Shown here: positions 6,098 to 11,620 of the stretch, one piece after another
Numbering within the stretch: the first letter of the stretch is position 1
How the letters are laid out: each line of letters opens with the position of its first letter
Source: Methanoregula sp.
Lineage (GTDB): Archaea > Halobacteriota > Methanomicrobia > Methanomicrobiales > Methanospirillaceae
Length of the DNA stretch: 11,620 bases
Assembly (NCBI GenBank): GCA_003136075.1
Contig: PNBP01000065.1
Location: 1 to 11,620 of the forward strand
Reading direction: 5' to 3'
Notes under the pieces: generated by a model
Told to the model about the DNA's origin: nothing
Database searches by the model: none
The model's input: the letters and a program-made list of their open reading frames with translations, nothing else
Program-made: the position numbers and the translations under genes

Positions 6098-6105
6098 GAT
6101 TATTA
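6098..6105 (+). promoter_or_regulatory. TATA-like box of the DUF1805 gene
   Basis: The AT-rich ATTATTA stretch lies about 35-40 bases before the ATG at 6140, leaving room for a leader of about 13 bases that contains the ribosome-binding site at 6130-6137. The spacing fits an archaeal promoter. Confidence 0.3.
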
Positions 6106-6131
6106 CACACCTGCACCAACAATCTCATTAA

Positions 6132-6137
6132 GGAGAG
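6132..6137 (+). promoter_or_regulatory. Ribosome-binding site of the DUF1805 gene
   Basis: AAGGAGAG ends two bases before the ATG at 6140 and matches the archaeal anti-Shine-Dalgarno core. It fixes the start of this small gene. Confidence 0.6.
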
Positions 6138-6139
6138 TT

Positions 6140-6439
6140 ATGGAGCAGGTCACGGTCAAACTGACAAATAAAGATGCGAAGGGATATGTCATACCGCTCG
6201 GCCCGGCAAATCTCGTTGCCGTAATAACCGATATCGGAATGGTAGGATGCGGCGCTTTTGACGTAGCAGCCCTCGACTCATTCAGTTTTTCCGCCGCAAA
6301 AGTCCGCCCATCATTAGGCCCATCAATTGTCGATGTTGATGATATCCTCACGGGAATCGTCAAAGAAGCCAACAGGGCGGCGATGGGACGCGGGATTAAA
6401 ACGGGGATGACGGGAAGGCAGGCACTGGATCGGATGTGA
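6140..6439 (+). CDS. DUF1805 (YunC-like) small protein
   Basis: A 99-residue protein containing the whole DUF1805 domain: KGYVIPLGPANLV (14-26), TDIGMVGCGAFDV (30-42) and AAKVRP (52-57). The family is common in methanogens and Bacillus (YunC); its biochemical function is unknown to me. It is cytoplasmic, with no signal or membrane segment. It stands alone on the plus strand between the two minus-strand cofH paralogs, with its own promoter-like sequence and ribosome-binding site, so it is divergent from one and convergent with the other. Confidence 0.88.
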   Translation: MEQVTVKLTNKDAKGYVIPLGPANLVAVITDIGMVGCGAFDVAALDSFSFSAAKVRPSLGPSIVDVDDILTGIVKEANRAAMGRGIKTGMTGRQALDRM

Positions 6440-6531
6440 ATTTTTCGTTGGGTCCGATGAGGGGAGATTTGGCACGGTTTTTCACTCCTCAGTCCAAATA
6501 GCTGGGTTCCTGCATGAGTGTCTGTGATGAT
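6440..6531. other. Convergent intergenic gap with weak inverted repeat
   Basis: Between the DUF1805 gene and the second cofH paralog, a TGAGGGGAG stretch and CTCCTCA can pair with a bulge across an A/T-rich loop. This is a possible shared transcript end. Nothing else stands out. Confidence 0.3.
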
Positions 6532-7623
6532 TCACACCATCTCATAAACCGTCGTCCGCTGCTTCAGATTCCTTCCCAAATCCGAAACCAACCGCTCCAT
6601 AACCACCGGGTCAAGGAAACTCGCATCACTTGCCCCCGCATCAACTGAAACGTCATCGGTGTACATCGTGCCGGCGAGATCGTCTCCCCCGCACAGGAGC
6701 GCAAGCTGGGTCATTTTCAGCCCGAGTTTTCCCCACGATACCTGGACATGGTTAAAATTGTCAAGATACAGGCGGGATACCGCAATCATCAGGAGGTCTT
6801 CTCTGCCTGTTGCCCCCGGTCGTCCTATTCCCATCTGGTACAGGGGAGTGTTTGTGTGAATATACGACATCGGGATAAATTCAGTAAACCCATGCGTCTC
6901 GTCCTGCAATGCCCGGATAAGGGAGAGATGTTCAACCCGGTCGCGGGCGGTTTCATATGAGCCGTACATGATCGTCGCAGAGGTTAAAATTCCCATCCGG
7001 TGCGCCGTTTTGATAATGCTCACCCATTCGGCGGTCGGAAGTTTTCTGGGGCAGATTACTTTGCGCACCGAGTCCACAAGGATCTCGGCGGCAGTTCCCT
7101 GGAGGGTGCCAAGCCCGGCATCACGCAGGCGCGACAGGACTTCTTCGGGAGTAATATGACTCTGTGCAGCGGCGTAGGAAATTTCATCCGGGCTGAACGC
7201 ATGCAGGTGGATCTCCGGGGCAACCTCGTGCACGCAGGTCAGCAGATCCACGTACGTATCGACCGTGAACCGGGGATGCACACCGCTCAAAAAACAGATC
7301 TCGGTCACACCCCGGCTTTTCGCGAGTCGTGCCCCGGCCCGGGTCGTTTCGATATCATTGCAGTATGCCCCCTCGTCACCCTCCCGCTTGCCGAACCCGC
7401 AGAACCCACAGAGATTCTTGCAGATGTTGGTCACATGCAGGTTCTGGTTTTTGACGTACGTGACAGTATCCCCGACCTTCTTTTCCCGCATTTCGTCAGC
7501 CGCTGAAGCAATCAAAAAAACGTCGCGATTCCTGACATTCATCAGGGAGACAGCTTCCTCATTCGTCAGCCGGTGCCCGTTTTTCACGTCGTCCAGAAGT
7601 TTTGGCAGGGCAGTTACAGTCAT
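6532..7623 (-). CDS. cofH: CofH-family radical SAM enzyme, paralog 2
   Basis: A 363-residue paralog of the 4932-6020 product with cluster motif CKNLCGFC (Cys68, 72, 75), HAFSP (141-145), GTAAEIL (176-182) and GFTEF/NTPLY. Members couple a tyrosine-derived fragment to a pyrimidine in FO/F420 synthesis; this copy could do the same or a related reaction. HAFSP is kept as I recall it for the family, but the Pro usually preceding GTAAEIL is Gln175. Its ATG overlaps the signal peptidase stop as ATGA (7620-7623), so its translation is probably coupled to that gene. The two copies may be called cofH1 and cofH2; I cannot say which is which. Confidence 0.87.
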   Translation of the reverse strand: MTVTALPKLLDDVKNGHRLTNEEAVSLMNVRNRDVFLIASAADEMREKKVGDTVTYVKNQNLHVTNICKNLCGFCGFGKREGDEGAYCNDIETTRAGARLAKSRGVTEICFLSGVHPRFTVDTYVDLLTCVHEVAPEIHLHAFSPDEISYAAAQSHITPEEVLSRLRDAGLGTLQGTAAEILVDSVRKVICPRKLPTAEWVSIIKTAHRMGILTSATIMYGSYETARDRVEHLSLIRALQDETHGFTEFIPMSYIHTNTPLYQMGIGRPGATGREDLLMIAVSRLYLDNFNHVQVSWGKLGLKMTQLALLCGGDDLAGTMYTDDVSVDAGASDASFLDPVVMERLVSDLGRNLKQRTTVYEMV

Positions 7624-8591
7624 TTGCCACGCCCTTTTTTCTTCTGGCCGGATACTTTCGAGGATTTGCCGGATTTTTTCTCTTCACCCTCTGTTTTGCT
7701 GCGGATATACCACTCATAGATCAGCATCGCAACAATAAGGGTGATAATTACTTCCCAGATATGGAGCGGCAACAGCCCCACCAGAGGTATGGTAAACAGC
7801 GCCTTGCCTATAACCCAGTCTTTTTGTGAGGGCTCGATCTCATCCACACCGGGAACCAAAAGATAACCTTGGTCGCTTGCCGCATTATTGTCGCCCTTGG
7901 AGATGTAGCCTCCATGCGGTGCGATCGTGTCGGTCATGCGGATATACCCGGTATCATTCGACACGTACGCGGATGGCAGGATGTAACTCTCGTTTGCCGT
8001 CCGGATGACAATGTCCTTTGGACTTGTCGTCACGTTACCGCTTGGGATCGTTGTACCGGTATAGATGACCTGGTACCCGTCAACCGTGATGTTGCTGGTC
8101 TCGAGCGGAACATAATCGGTTGGCGTCATCGCCCCGCGATACATATTTAAAAATGAGGGTTGCGGTTGTCCGGCATCCACCCAGATCATCGCACGGTGAA
8201 TGATCGGGTGCTGTTTTGAGAGCGGGAGTACGCCAATTGACGCCCAGAAATCGGTGATGCCGTCCGGACGATAGATAATGACATCGCCATAATCCCCGAA
8301 CTTCTTGTAGCCGGAGATTTTTCCATCCTCCCAGGTCTGGAGGGCGCCAAACCGGTCAGGTGCTACGACCACGACAAGGTCCCCGATATTCATGTGGGGC
8401 TCCATGCTGCCGGACTCGATGGTGACAACTGCAGGCCATGTACCACATACGAGGTACAGGGAGAGCGCGATGCCCCCGACAATCGCCGCCATCCAGAGAA
8501 TGTCCCGTGCAAGGGACACTGCCCAGTGCTCACTTGTCCTGAACCGGTTGACCAGTGTGCGGATATCCCCGCCGGTGTTGCTATCTGCCAT
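7620..8591 (-). CDS. Signal peptidase I (archaeal S26B type) with enlarged external domain
   Basis: A 323-residue membrane protease that removes signal peptides from exported proteins. An N-terminal membrane segment (about 32-49) leads into SGSMEP with nucleophile Ser62, then HPIIHRA with His132, then SKGDNNAASD with Asp234 and Asp240, six residues apart as in the Methanococcus voltae enzyme (Ser, His, Asp type). A second membrane segment (about 277-293) and a Lys-rich tail follow. The stretch between His132 and Asp234 is about 100 residues, far longer than the roughly 20 of the M. voltae enzyme, and contains four N-X-S/T sequons (Asn167, 186, 200, 212). A TATA-like box at 8614-8621 would give an essentially leaderless transcript from ATG 8591. 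The second cofH paralog follows with a 4-base overlap. Confidence 0.9.
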   Translation of the reverse strand: MADSNTGGDIRTLVNRFRTSEHWAVSLARDILWMAAIVGGIALSLYLVCGTWPAVVTIESGSMEPHMNIGDLVVVVAPDRFGALQTWEDGKISGYKKFGDYGDVIIYRPDGITDFWASIGVLPLSKQHPIIHRAMIWVDAGQPQPSFLNMYRGAMTPTDYVPLETSNITVDGYQVIYTGTTIPSGNVTTSPKDIVIRTANESYILPSAYVSNDTGYIRMTDTIAPHGGYISKGDNNAASDQGYLLVPGVDEIEPSQKDWVIGKALFTIPLVGLLPLHIWEVIITLIVAMLIYEWYIRSKTEGEEKKSGKSSKVSGQKKKGRGK

Positions 8592-8613
8592 CGTTTACCG
8601 CGCTCTTTGTTGG

Positions 8614-8621
8614 ATTTTAAG
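8614..8621 (-). promoter_or_regulatory. TATA-like box of the signal peptidase/cofH operon
   Basis: CTTAAAAT on the minus strand, within ACTATACTTAAAATCC, is centred about 25 bases before the ATG at 8591. The spacing predicts a leaderless or near-leaderless transcript, which agrees with the lack of a ribosome-binding site. Confidence 0.45.
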
Positions 8622-8680
8622 TATAGTCTTTAATCGTTCATAATTAACCATGTCGTGTGATGGGAGACGAGTGGCCGGCC

Positions 8681-8716
8681 AAAAAATCTGGACAGGGCAT
8701 TTATCGCATGATGCCC
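8681..8716 (-). terminator. Stem-loop plus T-run terminator of the LysE-family gene
   Basis: On the minus strand GGGCAT and ATGCCC (8711-8716 with 8695-8700) form a 6-bp stem with a 10-base loop, followed eight bases later by a run of six T (8681-8686). It begins 14 bases after the stop codon of the LysE-family gene, so it is well placed to end that transcript before the signal peptidase promoter. Confidence 0.55.
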
Positions 8717-8729
8717 GGATGCTCCCGGG

Positions 8730-9350
8730 TTAGTGCGGCAGGAACACGCCGGACAAGTAATACGCGCCAAACAGCACAAGAAAGATCCCGCATGCCCCAA
8801 TGACCCACCGGTATGTCATATCAGACAGGACCGCCCTGCCCCGGGAAATTCCTGTTGACACGATCGTGTACCACCCGAGATCCGCGCACCAGTGTCCTGC
8901 CATAAAGACCCCGGCAAGCACAAGCCCACCCTGCAATCCGGCGATCACCATCGCACTGCCAATCGTTAACCACCATATCCAGAAATAGGGATTTGCCGCA
9001 CTCGTGACAAGACCGGCAAGATACGGATTGCCAACCGCTGGTGCTCCCGTGTTCTGTAATGTTGCTTGCCTCATCCCGATGAGCGTCAGCATGCCAAACA
9101 GGATAAGCGATATTCCCCCGATAAGCGCAACTGCAGTCATATAGGGCAGGGCAAGTGTGGCAAGGCCAAGGACGATCAGGAAAAAGATGACAGTTTCTGC
9201 GATCATGTGGCCGATCATAATTTTCGGGCCGCTTGTCCATCCACCGGAAAGCGAAGTGTTGATGGTCGCCACAAGGGTCGGACCCGGTGCAAGAGCGCCG
9301 GTAAGTCCGATGACCAGGCCAAGGATGAACATCTGGATGATATCGTACAT
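8730..9350 (-). CDS. LysE-family membrane exporter
   Basis: A 206-residue membrane protein of about six hydrophobic segments. The N-terminal block GLTGALAPGPT (15-25) is the family signature of LysE/RhtB amino-acid exporters, and the overall length is typical. The conserved Asn-Pro of the central region (ANPYFWIWW, about 129-137) is present. Such proteins export amino acids or related metabolites, but the substrate is unknown here. The ATG at 9350 has AAGGA about 12 bases upstream. The leader contains an AAAAAATCC/GGATTTTTT inverted repeat (9365-9391). It is divergent from the DNA polymerase D small-subunit gene and has its own terminator, so it is probably a single-gene transcript. Confidence 0.85.
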   Translation of the reverse strand: MYDIIQMFILGLVIGLTGALAPGPTLVATINTSLSGGWTSGPKIMIGHMIAETVIFFLIVLGLATLALPYMTAVALIGGISLILFGMLTLIGMRQATLQNTGAPAVGNPYLAGLVTSAANPYFWIWWLTIGSAMVIAGLQGGLVLAGVFMAGHWCADLGWYTIVSTGISRGRAVLSDMTYRWVIGACGIFLVLFGAYYLSGVFLPH

Positions 9351-9364
9351 GTCGCGTAGTCCTT

Positions 9365-9391
9365 AAAAAATCCATAATTGGAGGATTTTTT
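9365..9391. promoter_or_regulatory. 9-bp inverted repeat in the LysE-family gene leader
   Basis: AAAAAATCC (9365-9373) is perfectly complementary to GGATTTTTT (9383-9391) across a 9-base spacer. It starts 15 bases upstream of the ATG at 9350, between that gene and the divergent polB. It could be an operator for a dimeric regulator or an RNA hairpin in the leader; neither is proven. Confidence 0.4.
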
Positions 9392-9496
9392 ATGCCGGAA
9401 ATTGTGTAGATAATTGTTCTTCCCCATACAATAAACACCATTGACAGGTTTTGTCCACGCGGATTTCGTGCTGGTTTGTCTGGCAGAATAATATCC

Positions 9497-9504
9497 TATA
9501 TTTT
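9497..9504 (+). promoter_or_regulatory. TATA-like box of polB
   Basis: TATATTTT preceded by CC is centred about 30 bases before the ATG at 9530. This predicts a transcript starting at or a few bases before that codon and argues against the in-frame TTG at 9476, which lies upstream of the box. Confidence 0.45.
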
Positions 9505-9529
9505 CCTTGAACACCACACTATGTGTACT

Positions 9530-10927
9530 ATGCTTGATGCACGGCAGATCACGCTCCGGTTTTTAGAGACGAAGCTGCAGGTGCATCCCGATGTAGTCCG
9601 GTATATCCAGGAGCAGGATGACCTGGACCTGATTGACCGGATTATCGAGAAGGTTCCCGGGGACACCATTGTCGTCTCCACAAAGCACATCCCAGGCATG
9701 AACGCGACCCGGGACGGGATGCGATTCCTCACTGACCCCTCCGTGGAAGTCATCAGCGGCAGTCCGGGAACATCCGGGTGCGTGAACGGCACAGCAGACT
9801 ACCTGTACTATTTCCGGGACCGGTTCAACCGGCTGGGGGCGATGATCCGGAACCGGTGCGGGGCGATCCCTATTGAAGCGCTCATCCGTTCGCCCCGCTA
9901 CCGGCAGGAGGAGTGCACGGTTATCGGCATGGTCACGGAAGTCAAAGCCACAAAAAACGACCACCGCATCGCCGAACTCGAAGATATCTCCGCAAACATT
10001 TCTGTGCTGTTCCGCAAAGATCGCCCGATCTTTGAAGATGCAAAGCGTCTGATCCCTGACGAGGTCATCGGCGTAAAAGGAAAACTCTCCAGCGATGGCC
10101 GTCTCTTTTTTGCTGACCAGATGTACCGCCCGGATATCCGGGTCGATAATACCCCGTTTAAGAGCGAAACGCCGGGCAAAGCCGTGTTCATCTCTGATGT
10201 GCATGTCGGCAGCAATACCTTCCTTGAAGAGTGCTGGAACCGTTTTGCTGACTGGCTGGCTGACTCGGGTGCTTCATACCTCCTGATCGCCGGCGATCTT
10301 GTGGACGGGATCGGTATTTTCCCGGGACAGGAACAGGAGCTCACGATCAAGAACATCTACGAGCAGTACGATGTCTTTGGCGAAATGATCAGCAAACTCC
10401 CGCACCGGATTAAAATTATCGTCTCCCCCGGAAACCACGATGTGGTGCGGGGTGCCGAGCCCCAGCCGGTGATCCCTGAAGCCTTCACAAAAAAGTTCCC
10501 CGAGAACTGCATGCTGGTCGAAAACCCGGCGCTGGTGAACCTGCAGGGCGTACGGGTCCTGATGTACCACGGGCGTTCGATCGATGACATGATCGGGCTT
10601 ATCCCGGGTGCATCCTATGACCAGAGCGGCCTGATGATGCAGGAGATGCTCCAGCGTCGGCATCTCGCACCGGCATATGGGCGGAGGACACCGATAGCCG
10701 CGGGTAGAACTGACCGGCTTATTATTGATCCAATACCGGAAATTCTGCACACCGGCCATGTACATATCCGGGGGCTCGCCCAGTACCGGGGGGTACTCGG
10801 GATTAACGCAGGTACCTGGCAGTCCCAGACCGCGTTCCAGAAGCAGATGAACGTTAATCCAACCCCTGCACAAGCGGTGATGGTCGATCTCCAGACACTA
10901 GTGCCGGAAACGTTTACGTTTTTATAA
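9530..10927 (+). CDS. polB: DNA polymerase D small subunit DP1 (3'-5' exonuclease)
   Basis: The small subunit of PolD, the archaea-specific replicative polymerase, which supplies 3'-5' proofreading and pairs with the large subunit DP2 (not in this window). In the 465-residue product an OB-fold region (about 130-200) is followed by a calcineurin-like phosphoesterase domain with all metal motifs: DVH (223-225), GDLVD (255-259), GNHD (301-304), His347 in MYHG and GHVH (409-412). The N-terminal helical region is about 125 residues. I chose ATG 9530 (MLDARQIT) because of the TATA-like box at 9497-9504; ATG 9521 and TTG 9476 are in frame. No ribosome-binding site is seen, in line with a leaderless transcript. 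The gene is convergent with echF, with only 13 bases between their stops. Confidence 0.95.
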   Translation: MLDARQITLRFLETKLQVHPDVVRYIQEQDDLDLIDRIIEKVPGDTIVVSTKHIPGMNATRDGMRFLTDPSVEVISGSPGTSGCVNGTADYLYYFRDRFNRLGAMIRNRCGAIPIEALIRSPRYRQEECTVIGMVTEVKATKNDHRIAELEDISANISVLFRKDRPIFEDAKRLIPDEVIGVKGKLSSDGRLFFADQMYRPDIRVDNTPFKSETPGKAVFISDVHVGSNTFLEECWNRFADWLADSGASYLLIAGDLVDGIGIFPGQEQELTIKNIYEQYDVFGEMISKLPHRIKIIVSPGNHDVVRGAEPQPVIPEAFTKKFPENCMLVENPALVNLQGVRVLMYHGRSIDDMIGLIPGASYDQSGLMMQEMLQRRHLAPAYGRRTPIAAGRTDRLIIDPIPEILHTGHVHIRGLAQYRGVLGINAGTWQSQTAFQKQMNVNPTPAQAVMVDLQTLVPETFTFL

Positions 10928-10932
10928 AAAAA
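10926..10932 (-). terminator. T-run at the end of the ech operon
   Basis: Read on the minus strand, seven T begin nine bases after the echF stop codon and run into the stop codon of the convergent polB. Oligo-T runs are the usual archaeal termination signal, and no stem-loop is needed. Confidence 0.4.
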
Positions 10933-10940
10933 TTGAAAAC

Positions 10941-11345
10941 TTATTCCTTGGCCGGCTGTGCTGCATCAGTTCCCGCAGCCGGGGCAGGTTCTTTCTTCTT
11001 TGGCCCTGCGACCGTCACCTTATAGATACCGCCACGTGCCGTAAGCGCCACCGGGTAGGCCGGATCCATGCTAAGGCATTTTGTCGGACAGACATCGCCA
11101 CACGAGTTACAGATCACGCACCGCATCCGGTCGATCTGCCAGGTCTTTTCCTTGACCTCCACGCATATCGCTCCGGTCGGGCATTTGCGCTGGCATGATC
11201 GGCAGGTGATGCATTGTTCCGGGTTGATCACGATATGCCCCCGGGTTACCGGTGTCCGTTTTGCCGGACGGACCGGGTACATCAGGGTCGCCGGCGTCGA
11301 GAACACACTTCTTATGACCGTTACCGCCATCTTAAGAATTGCCAT
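10941..11345 (-). CDS. echF: Ech-type hydrogenase ferredoxin subunit EchF
   Basis: A 134-residue polyferredoxin with two 4Fe-4S motifs: CITCRSCQRKCP (Cys45, 48, 51, 55) and CVICNSCGDVCP (Cys76, 79, 82, 86). In Ech hydrogenases EchF carries electrons between ferredoxin and the NiFe subunit EchE at the cytoplasmic face of the membrane complex. The C-terminal part after about residue 110 is a Lys/Ala/Pro/Glu tail outside the cluster domain. GGAGAGGTGAT (11351-11361) lies five bases before the ATG and closely matches the 16S anti-Shine-Dalgarno; it overlaps the end of echE. The last-gene position matches the known order echABCDEF. A ferredoxin-like subunit of another group 4 hydrogenase or of complex I is the alternative. 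Confidence 0.85.
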   Translation of the reverse strand: MAILKMAVTVIRSVFSTPATLMYPVRPAKRTPVTRGHIVINPEQCITCRSCQRKCPTGAICVEVKEKTWQIDRMRCVICNSCGDVCPTKCLSMDPAYPVALTARGGIYKVTVAGPKKKEPAPAAGTDAAQPAKE

Positions 11346-11350
11346 CGAAG

Positions 11351-11361
11351 ATCACCTCTCC
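11351..11361 (-). promoter_or_regulatory. Strong ribosome-binding site of echF
   Basis: GGAGAGGTGAT on the minus strand matches the archaeal consensus derived from the 16S 3' end (AGGAGGTGATC) and spans the stop codon of echE. It fixes the echF start at 11345 and suggests coupled translation of the two genes. Confidence 0.65.
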
Positions 11362-11620
11362 GTGCAGCTGATACATGGGTCAATCGACAATACAATAACG
11401 GGGACATCGGCAAGCTGGCAGCCCCCAAGCATTTTCACCAGCGGAGGGATGTTTGTAAACGTCGGTGTCCGCACCCGCGACCGTACAAGATTCTTCTTCC
11501 CGTTACCCTTGACATAATGGACCAGCTCTCCCCGGGGCTGTTCGACCCTCGAGAAGTACTCGCCATTGGGTGCGCCGGTAAACTTGATCTCAATGGGGCC
11601 TTCTGGGATCTTATGTGCTG
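11352..11620 (-). CDS. echE: Ech-type NiFe hydrogenase large subunit EchE, C-terminal part (partial)
   Basis: The last 88 residues of a hydrogenase large subunit enter from the right edge and stop at TGA (11352-11354). The end reads SIDPCISCTER, the DPCxxC motif whose two Cys bind the NiFe centre. The upstream part, with GEYFSRVEQPRGELVHYV and PTFTNIPPLVKMLGG, is typical of group 4 hydrogenase/complex I 49-kDa-type subunits. The chain ends at the Arg directly after the motif, so there is no C-terminal extension for a maturation protease. The intact DPCxxC distinguishes it from complex I NuoD homologues, which lack these Cys. It is followed after six bases by echF. The energy-converting complex couples ferredoxin/H2 exchange to ion transport. 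Confidence 0.85.
   Translation of the reverse strand, partial: AHKIPEGPIEIKFTGAPNGEYFSRVEQPRGELVHYVKGNGKKNLVRSRVRTPTFTNIPPLVKMLGGCQLADVPVIVLSIDPCISCTER

Noticed and set aside
9476..9529. TTG start at 9476 for polB
   Set aside because: The predicted TATA box lies downstream of this codon, and the extra residues do not resemble a DP1 N-terminus; ATG 9530 is preferred.

Overview
The window looks like chromosomal DNA of a hydrogenotrophic methanogenic euryarchaeon, most likely of the order Methanomicrobiales (Methanoregula/Methanosphaerula-like). The evidence is the small subunit of the archaea-specific DNA polymerase D, two coenzyme F420 (CofH-family) radical-SAM enzymes, an Ech-type membrane hydrogenase end, an iron-sulfur flavoprotein with the compact cysteine motif known from methanogens, an archaeal Ser/His/Asp signal peptidase, and a Shine-Dalgarno sequence matching the archaeal 16S 3' end. 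The genus is inference only.

Layout. 1-84: last 27 codons of an unidentified gene. 85-607: about 520 bp without a convincing gene, holding several hairpins, long G and T runs and an imperfect direct repeat offset by exactly 97 bp. 608-1846: an AT-rich islet of two divergent genes, an uncharacterised soluble (perhaps HEPN-like) protein and a short CPBP-type membrane protein, unlike the GC-rich flanks and probably acquired. 1903-3183 (minus): thiC, thiamine pyrimidine synthase. Divergent from it, 3218-4819 (plus): a tight three-gene operon of a metallo-beta-lactamase hydrolase, a DUF123 (GIY-YIG-like) protein and an iron-sulfur flavoprotein, all with overlapping stops and starts. 4932-6020 (minus): first CofH paralog; 6140-6439 (plus): DUF1805 protein; 6532-8591 (minus): second CofH paralog, translationally coupled behind a signal peptidase I with a large extracytoplasmic insertion. 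8730-9350 (minus): LysE-family exporter with a stem-loop/T-run terminator. 9530-10927 (plus): PolD small subunit. 10941-11620 (minus): the end of an Ech-type hydrogenase operon, echF preceded by the 3' end of the large-subunit gene echE.

How they fit together. Most genes are household functions of a methanogen: cofactor synthesis (F420, thiamine), electron transfer (Ech, iron-sulfur flavoprotein), replication (PolD) and protein export. The parts worth a second look are the diverged CofH pair around the DUF1805 gene, the signal peptidase/CofH coupling, the AT-rich two-gene islet, and the structured repeat-bearing intergenic region beside it. I see no CRISPR array, rRNA, tRNA or complete insertion sequence.
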